Assembly (NCBI RefSeq): GCF_000004195.4
Contig: NC_030681.2
Location: 86,863,539 to 86,927,538, forward strand
DNA: 64,000 bases
Origin: Xenopus tropicalis
Lineage: Eukaryota; Chordata; Amphibia; Anura; Pipidae
Direction: 5' to 3'
A program made the position numbers and the translations under genes. Below are positions 13,601-25,030 of this stretch, in pieces. Within the stretch, counting starts at the first letter, position 1. Every line of letters starts with the position of its first letter. The notes under the pieces are model-generated. The model saw only the letters and a program-made list of their open reading frames with translations. It was not told the origin of the DNA and did not search any database.

Positions 13601-14077
13601 CCCTTTCGGTAGTTTTGCAGTACAGATATCACTGTTAAAAATACTATTACTCATTTTACAGCCATTTCTCACTGGAAGCTAAGATTTTGACAGTTTTTCC
13701 AGGCATTAGTCCTTCCCTGGAGAACATGCACATAAAGTAACATTTTATTAAGTTGATGGGTGATGGCTGCCTGCTGCTATGTTTATCGTCATACTTTGAC
13801 TGAGATTTTAATCTTGGCAGGTTGGATGTATATTTTTACATAATACGACTCACCAAATCCATGGAGTTGAAAGCTGTGCTGTTCAGTTGGTTGTGTGGTT
13901 GCCATCTGGCCTATAGTTTGCTGATCTAAATGACACTTACCATTGGATGAAAAAAAATGCAATGGGCAATATATGTTGTCAGTTAACCTTAGTTTTCAGC
14001 TGGCTAAAGCCTGTCAGAACAGTGCAAAGCAGTGCAGTCAAATTACAAGTAAGCTTTGCATTGTGCATCATTTATAT
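10697..14077. other. intergenic, no gene seen
   Basis: A hAT-like fragment lies near 10755-10880. 11640-12010 is non-repetitive AT-rich sequence with possible homeodomain-type cores (ATTAA, TAATTAACC) and could be a conserved non-coding element. 12240-12850 has many short GTGCAA/TTGCAC words, probably an old palindromic repeat. No exons recognised. Confidence 0.45.
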
Positions 14078-14085
14078 ACTGTATA

Positions 14086-14371
14086 CAGGGCCGCCCAGAG
14101 GCCGCCCCCGGTTGCACGCCCCCATCCCCCCCCCGCCCCGAGTGCGCATGCGTGCGTGACCAGCGGTAGTGCGCATGCGCGGACGGGAGGGGGGGGTGCA
14201 AGCGGCATGCGCCGTGGGCCAACTTGCATACGGAGCAATGGGGAGAAGTCCCCATTGCTCCGTATGGGAGCACACGTTTCAAGATTTTTGTGCGGCGGGG
14301 CGGCATTACGCCCCCAGATTTCTGCCGCCCTAGGCCCGGGCCTTTGTGGCCTCTCCACAAATCCGGGCCTG
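14086..14371. mobile_element. hAT-type MITE with exact 8-bp duplication ACTGTATA
   Basis: Starts CAGGGCCGCCCAGAGGCC and ends CACAAATCCGGGCCTG. The 8-bp flanks ACTGTATA at 14078-14085 and 14372-14379 are identical, so insertion is clear and fairly recent. The internal hairpin (about 14227-14268) and right end match 10413-10688, while the left end resembles the element at 27314. Long ORFs on both strands here (up to about 155 codons) are CG-rich shadows. Confidence 0.87.
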
Positions 14372-14651
14372 ACTGTATACCCTTTCTCAAGATTACTGTA
14401 CTATACATACTAGCAGAGGGTGCAAAATGACTAGACACCTTACACTTGTTCACCTTTGAATTAACGTTTAATATAATGTAAAGAGTGCTCTTATTAGACA
14501 ATTTGGAATTGGTCTTTATTACTTGTAGTTTTTGAATTATTTTGTTCAGCAGCTATTAATTTTGAAATAACAGCAGCTGGTTGGTAGAGTCCAAATTACC
14601 CTAGAAACCAGGCAGTGGTTTGAATGAGAGACTGAAATATGAATAGGAGGG

Positions 14652-14984
14652 TACAGGTATGGGATCCCTTATCCGGAAACCAATTATCCAGAAAACTCCG
14701 AATTACGGAAAGCCCTTTTCCCATAGACTCCATTTTAATCAAATAATTCAGAATTTTAAAACTGATTTCTTTTTTCTCTGTAGTAATAATATAGTACCTT
14801 GTATTTGATCCAAACTAAAATATAAATAATCTTTATTGGATGCAAAACAATCCTATTGGGTTTAATTAATGTTTTATTAATTTTTTTAGTAGACTTATGG
14901 TATGGAGATCCAAATTACGGAAAGACCCCTTTTCCGGAATACCCTTGGTCCCGAGCATTCTGGATAATGGATCCTATACCTGTA
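14652..14984. mobile_element. TA-flanked MITE (CAGGTATGGGATCC termini)
   Basis: Inverted ends TACAGGTATGGGATCC and GGATCCTATACCTGTA, with subterminal inverted blocks around TTATCCGGAAACC and TTCCGGAATACC. The flanking TA suggests a Tc1/mariner-like target site. A second, interrupted and inverted copy lies at about 54253-54950. Non-coding. Confidence 0.75.
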
Positions 14985-15196
14985 CCTGAATAGAAAGATA
15001 AAATAATAACATTTTAGCCTCACAGAGCAATAGTTTATGGGTTGCCGACGTTAGCTCCCCCTATTTGGAAGCTTGAAACAGTCAGAAAAAGAAGGCAAAT
15101 ACTATAAAGTATAAATAATGAAGATGAGCTGAAAAGTTCAAAAGAATGGGTCATTCTATAACATACTAAAAGTAAACTTGCAGATGAACAACCCCT

Positions 15197-15589
15197 TTAA
15201 AGAAAAAGGAAAGGCTAAGTCCCTTCGGGGTGCCAAAATGTTAGGCACCCCCACCCCCTTGTACCCCGGGCTGGTGCCCCTGTTAGGAGAAAACCGCACC
15301 AGCCCGGGATACCTGCAGCAAGCATTTCCTTCTTCCGTATGTCTTCTGCCGGCAAAATCCCTGGTCCAGCGCATGCGCATTTGAGTGAAAAGCCGACTTT
15401 TTTGTTAAAGTTCTGTGCATGTGCAAGCATGCGAACGAGGAAGAGGAAACACTCGCAGCTACCCCGGGCTGCTGTGGTTCTCTCTTAACAGGGGCACCAG
15501 GCCGGGGTACAAGGTAAGCAATTAAGGTCACATGGGCGGGCCTAACATTTTGGCACCCCCAAGTGACTTAGCCTTTCCTTCTCCTTTAA
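15197..15589. mobile_element. T2/Kolobok-type MITE (GGCTAAGTCACTTGGGGGTG family), copy 1
   Basis: TTAA-flanked, with long inverted repeats (TTTAAAGAAAAAGGAAAGGC left, GCCTTTCCTTCTCCTTTAAA right) and the internal hairpin GGTGCCAAAATGTTAGGCACC. A longer, better preserved copy lies at 37284-37705. ORFs in it are shadows of the palindrome. Confidence 0.8.
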
Positions 15590-15605
15590 ATTGTTTCACC
15601 AACAA

Positions 15606-15858
15606 TAAGGGCTCTGGCACACGGGGGAGATTAGTCGCCCGCGACAAAACTCCCTGTTCGCGGGCGACTAATCTCCCCGAGTTGCCTACCCCTGCCATCC
15701 CACCGGCGAACATGTAAGTCGCCGGCGGGATGGCACATGCGGCGGGGCGATTTGCGCGATGGGATGGCAGGGGTAGGCAACTCGGGGAGATTAGTTGCCC
15801 GCGAACAGGGAGTTTTGTCGCGGGCGACTAATCTCCCCCGTGTGCCAGAGCCCTTAAT
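15606..15858. mobile_element. palindromic MITE (AAGGGCTCTGGCACACGG family)
   Basis: A near-perfect inverted repeat of about 250 bp with ends TAAGGGCTCTGGCACACGG and CCGTGTGCCAGAGCCCTTA. Inner arms carry GGAGATTAGTCGCCCGCG twice in each orientation. Related copies lie at 50574-50940, 52528-52725 and a fragment near 40545-40620. Non-coding. Confidence 0.8.
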
Positions 15859-18800
15859 CATGTTTTGAAAAAAAAGGAGGATGAAAGAAGGAATTTAGCA
15901 TGTTTTCTTTATTCAGCACAACAAGTAGAAACAAATGAAATGTCTCTCATAGGTACATATGAAACAATAATAGCAACAACTTCAATCACAGTGCAGTTCA
16001 TTTATGGAATACCTTGTGCTGGCTTTTATTTTGTTTAGATTTGTGTCCCTCTGTAATAGCCTCCATGGTTACATACATGCACTGTCCCAAAGGGAATTCA
16101 GAAGTTTGAGATGACCTCAGTATTGCACAGACCTGCTCTAAATCTAGTAGCATCAATATTATGTGGTAATATAAGAACATTTTGGTTCCTGCTTGGGGCC
16201 TTTTTAAAGGCACTTCTGAAGCACTTTGAGAAACACTATATATCAGTCTTTAAACATTTTTTACCTTTAAAGTTGGCTTGAATTTACAGTGGAAATGTTG
16301 TGCAAGTAAGAAAATCACTTTATATAGTCATGCAGCAGCTTTCATCGTCTCCCAGAAATGCACTTGCTCTGGAAGGCAAAATGGATGAGAGCACATCATA
16401 GTCGATGAAAGTGATAATTAGCATTTCAAACATGCTTGACACCTTTAGTCAATCAATATACTTCACTATGGACATATGTTAACTTTCAAACGATTATGAA
16501 TGAATAATTTATAAGGCGGGCATTTTATAGCTCGGTATTATAATTGATAAGGGTGAAAAATAATATAACTTGCCCAGCAATTTCATTAGAAAACATAACC
16601 ACTCTCCAAAAAAAACAATATCTCCTGAGTTTTGTGCAAATTCCTATTCTTCTTTTTAATTGGTTTCTGTAGTTCTCTTTACTAAAAAATCATTTTTCAA
16701 GTAATAAAACAAATATATATTTTAGCTTATTCTTTCCTGTATTTTGTCAATTATTTTTTTGCTGTCACCATTGTCAAAATATACCTGCTTTGAGGTTAGT
16801 GGCATATGGAGGATTTTGATTGCAGATTTTTTTTTTTGGTAGGTTGGAATAAGATTGTCTTCTATTATTGTCAGTTGCCGGCACTAATTTCTGGCTTTCA
16901 TACCAATGGCTGTAGTTTAGTAATTAAAGATGTTACAAGTTGGATTTAGGCAAGGAAACGTGTTGGTATAAGCTTATATTACCCAGGGAGGAGGTTTTGT
17001 CAGAATTGTTTTGCCAGGCTTACTGGATATCACAGATTGTGTTACTGTGAGGGAATTCTGATCATAGTAAGTTAGATTGAAAAAAGATAAATGTTCATCA
17101 AGTTCAACCTATTTTGTCTGTATTAAAACCTGCTTAACTGCTAGTTGACCCAGAGGAAGGCAAAAAAAAACAACTGAGGCCTCTCTAATTTTCCTCTGGG
17201 GGGGGAAGGGGTTCCTTCCTGACTCCCAAGATAGCAATCGGACCAGTCCCTGGATAAACTTGTATTAAAAGCTATTTTCAAAAACTGTATTTCCTCACCT
17301 TTTCAAGCTATCTAATGTATCTGCTAGTATGAATGATTCAGGGAGAGAATTCCACAGTTGGACCTTTAGGAGTATTTTTGATGAGCTTCCATTATTATAC
17401 ACATTGTAAGTACAATTTTAAATATTTATTAATACATCCCACACTATTGTTCTGCACCCCTCTATATTGATGGTGGCAATATAATGATCAGGTGATATTT
17501 CACTGCCACAGAGCCTGGGCTCCTTGCTATTATTAATGGAACAATGAATCTAGTTTTGAACCAAATTATAAAGCTGAAGCACAGCTAGATCATGCAGCAA
17601 GGCAACCACATAAAGAAGGCTATGGAATGACCAAGTCAGAATCCTGACTCTATTTCAATGAAACATTGAGGCAAGATTTGAAAACCTGCAGCTGAACAAT
17701 GGCTACAGATTTGCATGGCAATAGTTACAACCTGTGCACTTTTTCTTTAAAACAACTTGGTGCTTTCTGGTTGGGTGTCACCAGCATCCCAATAGCAGCA
17801 ATTATATTCAAATAAATAGGGGAAACTGGAAAGAGGCAAATACTTTGTATAGCACTGTACTTGTGCGTTGTTGGAAAGAAAGCATATAATGGGTTCTTAT
17901 GGGATACTAGACTAGACTTGAACTAAACTATTCACTTTGGATTACCCACTTTGGTTGCCAAGTAAATAAAAGCTGACCAGCTTCATTGCTAGAGTACCAT
18001 TCATCTGACAGTAACAAAAACACGCTGGCATTCAAAAATTAGTATACATCAATTTTCTAAATCTATATCTGTTAGCAGAGTATCTGGGTAATCTGGAGTA
18101 GCAGTAACAGTCAGGAGTCTTACCAATCAGGATGATGCTGCAAGCATGGCTGATACTTTATTCACCTTACAACAAGAAGGAAAAAGGAACATAACATCAC
18201 ATCCTGGAGACCCTTCCCAGAATGCATAGGTTTATAAAAGCTTTATAAACACAAAACAATATGTATACTGACACCTACTGGCAGAACATAACAGTATAAC
18301 ACAGTATATTAGATAGAAGGTTTTTGTTGCTAACTGACAGTGTACAAACACTAGTCTAACAATATCAATTAAAGTCTTCTACAGATTTTTTGTATAAGAA
18401 TTGTACAAGTGCAGAAATGCCAACCATCTTACACAGGACTTTACAGGTGTCAAAAGGGGAGGGCGTAATACTGGAAAGCTGCAGAATTACAACTCAAGCC
18501 AAAAATTGAAATATAGTTGGGATGGCTCTCTGGCTGGCACAAATGAGCAACTAAAGTAGCAGTGCTAGCAATAGCTAAATAAAACAAGGCTTACTCTGAT
18601 TATTACATTTACATGAAAGGGTAATATATTTAACCTTCGTTCCAGTAGGGAACTGAAATGTAGGACTAATAAATCTCACCTTTAATAATCATCTTTGTTT
18701 TTTTGTCCTTATAAAGCGTTTATGAAATCCTGTGAGTGCCGACACTGTCCAAAGCTATATATATATATATATATATAGACTAAGTTATATACAATATTAC

Positions 18801-19221
18801 TCTGTCTAAAGGACATGACTCCTATTCCTTAAAATCATACAGAGAAGGCGTGTTATCAGCCAGCCTCACTGAAGAAAGATTATCACAGCTAAATTCTCTG
18901 TTTGAAGATACATTCAGACACGGAAGATATTAAAAGATGGTTCAAGATATACTTTCTAAATCTCTCTTAAGTACTCTAACACAGCAGGGACATGCAACAT
19001 GAAATCAGACTTAAATTAACAATTAATCTCCTATGGAAATGGATTCAAAACTTCTTTTAAAAAACTCCAGTATATATCAGGAACTAGAATATCAAAGTAT
19101 ATTTAACAAGTTCATGCTGTTTTCAATTACCAAAGTAATTGACTAAAAAATAAGGAAATATTCCTAAAAAATGTATTTGGTGCGCTTTAAAGCAGAACTC
19201 TGGCTTCTAAACCAAAATTTG
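15859..19221. other. intergenic, no gene seen
   Basis: 16300-16570 is AT-rich, non-repetitive sequence with homeodomain-type words (GATAATTAGC, CAATCAATAT) and is a candidate conserved non-coding element. 17051-17366 is a dispersed repeat listed separately. (TA)n at about 18757-18777. No coding sequence recognised. Confidence 0.45.
17051..17366. repeat. dispersed repeat (GAAAAAAGATAAATGTTCATC type)
   Basis: The block TAGATTGAAAAAAGATAAAT followed by GTTCATCAAGTTCAACC, then GGTTCCTTCCTGACTCCCAA and GATTCAGGGAGAGAATTCCA, is a widespread repeat in amphibian and fish genomes. The class is not settled by sequence alone. Boundaries are approximate. Confidence 0.55.
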
Positions 19222-19632
19222 TTAAAGGAAAAGTAACACTAAAAAATCTATTCTACCCTGCCCCAATAATTGCCCTATCCTGCACACCATTTAGTATTTT
19301 GAATGCTTTATTAGAAAATACTAGGCTTTCAGTCATTTCAAAAAAGGCGATATGGCGATGCAGGGAAAGCATCCACTATGCGGCGATCGATTGATCGATC
19401 CTAGCCTTCCTTCTGTATAGGAAGGAGTCAGGCTAGGATCGATCAATCAATCAGCGCATAGTGGATGCTTCCCCTGCATCGCTGTATCGCCTTTTTTTAA
19501 ATGACCGGAAGCCAAGTTTTAACAGGTATTTTCTAATAAAAAATACTAAATGGTTTGCAGGATAGGGCAATTATTGGGGCAGGGTAGAATAGATTTTTTA
19601 CTTAAAAATTTGTAGTGTTACTTTTGTTTTAA
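19222..19632. mobile_element. T2/Kolobok-type palindromic MITE
   Basis: TTAAAGGAAAAGTAACACTA on the left and the inverted TAGTGTTACTTTTGTTTTAA on the right; the two halves pair over nearly the whole 411 bp. The centre is CTTCCTTCTGTATAGGAAGG. Flanked by TTAA. No coding capacity. Confidence 0.85.
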
Positions 19633-20682
19633 ATAGCCCCACACAACAAAGAAACTGCTAATATACCTATTATTGTATCCTGTTCCTTCAAAAAGTATGA
19701 ATAAATACTATTTTTATATGCTGAAATTCAGCATATACTACTCACTCTACTCTCTCTGCATCACTTGAAATCCAGGCAGGGGAGAAGGGACTAAACCACT
19801 GAAGTTACAAATTTTAACAACAGTATACAGACAGCATGCAGGAACTGCATAATGCACAATGCATTGCACTGGGATGTTCCTTTCTTTATTGATATCACAT
19901 GTGCAGGGGATTGTGAGATTTGGAGGGTGCAGGCTGAAGGCAGCATAAGGACAGCCAACTACTGTACCATTTTTTGAATCTCAAAGTAGTCGGATAAGCA
20001 GGAGAACAGGAGACCAGGCTTAGGTAACTGTTCCAAACCATACTATTACATTACAACAACAAACAATGTTTATTGTTTAATTGATGTATATTGCATTGCA
20101 TATATATTTCAGTTGCTGGAAAATGTTTACTTTTCAAAAAGCTTAATTTGTGTTTGGGTGGAGTTCCCCTTTAAATAGTAGTTTCTTCTATTCTTACATC
20201 AAAACTTTTCAATAAAGTATTTGCCTGTGACACCAGTAAAACACAGGTTACCAACATCCTGTACGTCTGTTATGTCAGATCAGAATATACAATTGGTAGG
20301 CACAACACATACTGTATACTGCTTAGTTACCTTTAAGTACAAGGTACAGTACTGTTTTAGTATTAGAGAAAAAAAGGCAATCATTAAAAAATAAGTGTTT
20401 GCAATCAAGCACCCCTTTGTGGTATAACATTTAATGAGGCCACTACAACTCATAACAAATTTGCAGCTAGTGTTCCTATGGAGTAGGCTACCATTACTTA
20501 CAGCTATTCTCTTACGTCAATTCTCTTCCTAAATGTGCAATGACACTTATTAATCATAATAATTAATGCAAGCACTGTTAAATAATCAGTAAATAAGATA
20601 ACCGAAGCAGGAGATGAAACAAGAATAGAACTTATGGCGGAAGAGAAGGGACAATCAGGAATAGGACTTGAAGAATAGAGGC
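19633..20682. other. intergenic with an old repeat fragment
   Basis: About 19870-20178 ends GTTTGGGTGGAGTTCCCCTT and TAAA, and resembles 23030-23178, so it is probably one end of a T2-type element. No gene seen. Confidence 0.45.
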
Positions 20683-21130
20683 TTAAAGGAGAAGGAAAGG
20701 TAAAAACTAAGTAAGCTTTAAAGGTCTATGTAAATACAGCCATAAGCACTCACAAAAATGCTGCACTGAGTCCTCTGTCAAAAGATTTGTTGTGTCTGTT
20801 TTCACCTGCCAGAGTCACCCAGCTCTCTCCTCTCTTACCTCTCCTGCTCCCCCCTCCCTCAAGAATGCTAAGAACTCACTCCCCCCCTTAGGAATGTGGA
20901 TCTGAGCCAATCAGCAGGAAGCTTCCTCATAGTCTTACAAACTGAGCATGGTGCAGGAGCAAGGCATTATGGGAACTTTCTTTACACAGCTCAATGTTTT
21001 TTTCTTCATGTTTGGCTTCTGATCATTTGAACAGGTGAAATATAGGAAAACTTAAGGGCACTAGTGAGAGAACTAAAGGTATGCCTGCAGCTTAAGATTA
21101 ACTCTTTATTAGCCTTTCCTTCTCCTTTAA
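20683..21130. mobile_element. T2/Kolobok-type MITE
   Basis: TTAAAGGAGAAGGAAAGG on the left and CCTTTCCTTCTCCTTTAA on the right, flanked by TTAA. Its right TTAA (21127-21130) is also the left TTAA of the next element. The interior resembles parts of 22850-23010 and, inverted, 54530-54770. Confidence 0.8.
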
Positions 21131-21630
21131 TGGAGTAGGTTAATATAAATTAAAAGTAAGTCTAAAGGAATTATTTTTAAGTACTTACTGCATATCTAAA
21201 TTCCCAGATCCCTGCTTGCTTCTCTGAGATATGGTGCTGGCAGCCTACAGCAGTGTGAAGACTACAGTGACATCACTGAACTCTCTCTGTCCTTCCTGTA
21301 GGTGCCAGCGGCAGTCTTCCTATTCTCTGAGCATGTGTGTAACTTGATCCTGTCTCCTGTTCTGAGCAACACATGCCCACCAGCCAATCAGAAGCGGATC
21401 TGGCAGAGGGGAGGGGGGGAGGGAATGAAACACATGTGCAGCATGAAGCAAGGAGGGAAAAACAAGGGAGAATACCTTTTTAGAGATGGCTGCCTGTTCT
21501 AGAAAATGTGAAGTAAGTGTGACTGAGTAAATATTTGATTAGGTGAGCCAAAAGTGTGGCGTTTTTCCTAAACAATAGGAGGACTATTGGGCAGTATGCT
21601 TTTTAAATTTTGACTTGCATTCTCCTTTAA
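21127..21630. mobile_element. T2/Kolobok-type element, copy A of a 500-bp repeat
   Basis: Ends GACTTGCATTCTCCTTTAA; the left end TTAATGGAGTAGG is a TTAAAGGAGAAGG terminus with two changes. It is about 95% identical by eye to 23741-24236. The 66-codon ORF at 21302-21502 recurs as a 76-codon ORF in copy B, with frame differences, and is a repeat shadow rather than a gene. Confidence 0.75.
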
Positions 21631-23740
21631 GTTATTTTTTACTGTGATATTGCAGTTGGTCTCCCTTTGTATTTATATTTTTCATTATTAAACTTTACGT
21701 ATAGCTTGTGGTTTTTTTTAACAGTATTCCATTTAAGATTTTTAGCAGCTATCTGGTTGCTAGGGTACAACTTATCTTAGCTACTAGGCAATGGCTTGCA
21801 TAAGAGACTGGAAGATGAACAGAAGAGGGCTTGAATAGAAATATAAGTAATAAAATGCAACAATAACAATGAAGTTGTAGCCTCACAGAGCAATAGTTTT
21901 TCGGGCTATTTAAAAGCTGGAAAGTGGCAGAAGAATAAAAAGAAACCAAATCAAATAAGAATAGGACATTCTATAACACACTAAAATGACCTTGCCTTTT
22001 GCACACATATTATTGGCAGTACAACAACAAATGAAGTATGTTCCTTGATTCTTTGAGAGGGGAGTCACTGTGTCATTTGATGCTGTGGGTTACTGACATT
22101 AGATGCTGGGGGTCATAATGCCTTTACTAAGGGTCACTGTGCCATTTCATGCTGGGAGTGGGAGTCGCTGTGTCATTTTATGTCTAGAATTAATTGGAGT
22201 GTCACTGTGCCATTTGATATTTTGGGTTACAATGCCAGTAAACAGAGTTGTTACTGGCCATAATTCATTCCACCAGCTTAAAAAATAAGCACATAAAAGC
22301 AGCCAAGGGCAGAATAAAAGGTAAATGGCTTAGGGAACAGTATACACTTTTGGCCCCCAGGGCATTTGGTGCAGAAGGTTTGACTCTCACTGGAAATTTG
22401 ACTATAAGGCTTTTTTATTTCACATCATACATTTATATAATTAATATAAACACCAGTGCAGTAACACTTTTGGGCTGAAAGCTTTCTATATAGTTATACA
22501 TAGGTTTGATGCTATAATTTATCATTAGCAGAGACTGACAAAGCCAACATCCCAGACCGATATCGGACAGTCCTAAAATGCAGATCCCAAAGTTGGAGGT
22601 GGCTAATCGGAAAGTGAGTTTCTGATAGGCTGGGGTGTCTGGATGTACTAAGCATTACTGGGGCTGATCAATGAAGTTGTCTAATATTCCAAAAGATGCA
22701 TTGGATTGGGTTTCTGTCTCATTCCTACAGTGTTTAAAATATAATATATAGTAGCAATGATTGGAATAACCCATCTGTCACTGCATATATGGGGCAAAAC
22801 AAAGTACGTTTTATCAGATGTAAGTTTTATCAATGTATTTACCAGCAGAAGCACTCACAGAAAAGCTGCACTGAGTCCACTATCAAAAGAAATACAGCAT
22901 TTCTTGTATTTTGTGTATACATGATCTTCTGTGTCAGCCTTCCTTCTCTCAAAAAAATCCTTCAGGGCACAGCTTGAGTCTGCTCAGTTTACTCCTCTCT
23001 CCCCCTCACTTCTCCTCCTCCCCCTCCCAGGCTTAGGTAACTGTTCTAAACCAAAGTGTCACGTTAAAAATAATTAAAAGGCTTCACATTTTTTAATTTT
23101 ATATTATAAAGTTGCTTGAAATTATGTTTACTTTTTAAAAAAAGCTTAAGTTGTGTTTGGGTGGAGTTCCCCTTTAACACAGGACAGCTGGTAACACAGC
23201 ACAGTTTGCACTTGGCACTTGATCTTAATTATAGCTACTGCACCATAGTACCATTTTGTGCTTCCCTTCAAAGATTTATTTTGTATTGGAGTGTCTGGCA
23301 GAGTGGACCAGAAAAGGGCAGCTTCATTCAAGAGCACATAATATCAGCTGAAGTTGCACCAGTATGAAAAGAGCGCACACCCAGCAGAACAAGAACCTAT
23401 TTAGCACTATGATCCTGAAACTGTGTCTCTAACTAGCAAATGCTGCTAAATTACTTAACCCGATTTTGGCCGAGTATCAGCCATATGACTAGCGGGCCTA
23501 ATTCTAGATCTTATTAACTAAGGTGAGTTCTCCAGACACTGCATAAGACTAGCTGGCCTACCTACCTCTCAACAAATTCACAAACCGTGATTATTTAGTA
23601 AAAAATGTATCACGTTATTTTTTTTACAACACATGTATTAAATTGGTTATGTTCCAGATACAGTACAGCAATATAAAACCTTCTATTTTCTTACACAATA
23701 AAGGCACACCTTGGACACAGCATGTTTAAAAGTCAATGAA
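21631..23740. other. intergenic with repeat fragments
   Basis: 22850-23010 and 23030-23178 are T2-related fragments. No gene seen; ORFs are short and unlike known proteins. Confidence 0.45.
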
Positions 23741-24236
23741 AGGTTAATATAAACTAAAAGTAAGTCTAAAGGCATTCTTTTTAAGTACTTACTGCATATC
23801 TAAATTCCCAGATCCCTGCTTGCGTCTCTGAGATATGGTGCTGGCAGCCTACAGCAGTGTGAAGACTACAGTGACATCACTGAAATCTCTCTTCCCTTCC
23901 TGTAGGTGCCAGCGGCAGCCTTCCTATTCTCTGAGCATGTGTGTAACTTGATCCTGTCTCCTGTTCTGAGCTACACATGCCCACCAGCCAATCAGAAGTG
24001 GATCTGGCAGAGGGGAGGGGGGAGGGAGGGAATGAAACACATGTGCAGTATGAAGCAAGGAAGGAAAGGAAGGGAGAATACCTTTTTAGAGATGGCTGCC
24101 TGTTCTAGAAAATGTGAAGTAAGTGTGACTGAGTAAATATTTGATTAGGTGAGCCAAAAGTATGGAGTTTTTACTAAACAATAGGAGGACTATTGGGCAG
24201 TATGCTTTTTAAATTTTGACTTGCATTCTCCTTTAA
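23741..24236. mobile_element. T2/Kolobok-type element, copy B of the 500-bp repeat
   Basis: Colinear with 21136-21630 through AGGTTAATATAAACTAAAAG, CCCAGATCCCTGCTTGCGTC, GCCAGCCAATCAGAAG-like sequence and the terminal CATTCTCCTTTAA. The left TTAAAGG terminus is eroded (CAATGAAAGG). Confidence 0.75.
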
Positions 24237-24893
24237 CCTTTGAAGTTTGATACCACACAGTATAGGTATATTTAGATACAGGTTGATTTTAACAGGGATA
24301 AGAGGTTACCGTTTTACTAACCTCATTTACACCCAGTAAGGGCCCCCGTGGGTCTAGCAGCGGTTCCCTTTATCAAGGTACCGGATCACCCTAGGCTCTG
24401 GGGTACTTTCTAAATACGTTATGAATTCGAATAGGATAAAATCAAATAAAATTACAACGGAGATAACTCCAATAGATACTATCAATGCCTGTTTAAAATT
24501 AGCAAGTACGTATGTCCCGGCCAGGAACTTACTCTAACTAAGTAGGTTTCCTTCGTTTTTACCGTTTCCTCTCCCCAGCTTTTCCTTTGGCATCTGACGT
24601 CACAAGCCTTCTGAAACTACGGATACCTACTCTGGCTTTTTCAAGAACTACCGTAAGACATTCATTCACTTCCTTTTATAACCCTTACTCTCCCTCTAGT
24701 TTTACATCATTGAAATATTAATTTACAAAAGTTGCCATCTATAAATATGAACTCTTCTTATGCCATTCACTCAGAATATATATTGCAGAAAGAGTAAAAA
24801 AAAAAAGGGGGGGGGGGAGGGGAGAAAAGGTATAACTGTACATAGGGATGGGGATACCTCACATGGTTCACAAAGGTAGATAGTATGTTATCC
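24237..24893. other. probable 3' flank of the Penelope-like element
   Basis: Compositionally unlike its neighbours, with no gene seen. It lies downstream of the element's C-terminus and could be its 3' untranslated or pLTR part, but I cannot show that. An A-run/G-run stretch is at about 24797-24825. Confidence 0.35.
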
Positions 24894-25030
24894 CATACAT
24901 TCATAGTATTTAAGCTGCACCTATCACCCTTTAATAAATGGTTTGATGTTCTAATTTTCAAACCATACATTCATAGTGTTTAAGCTGCACCTATCACCCT
25001 TTAATAAATGGGTTGATATTCCAATTTTCA
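24893..25030. repeat. 70-bp tandem duplication at the 3' end of the Penelope-like element
   Basis: CCATACATTCATAGTATTTA begins at 24893 and again (with one G) at 24963; the following 60 bases also repeat with few changes. The right copy encodes the last residues of the degenerate ORF. Confidence 0.8.

Noticed and set aside
13943..14501. Overlapping 150-codon ORFs on both strands
   Set aside because: They fall over a GC-rich hAT-type MITE with a perfect target duplication; the translations are Pro/Arg-rich shadows.
21302..24136. Repeated ORF starting MPAAVFLFSEHVCNL or MPAAAFLFSEHVCNL in two copies
   Set aside because: Explained by duplication of a non-coding T2-type element; the frames diverge at indels.
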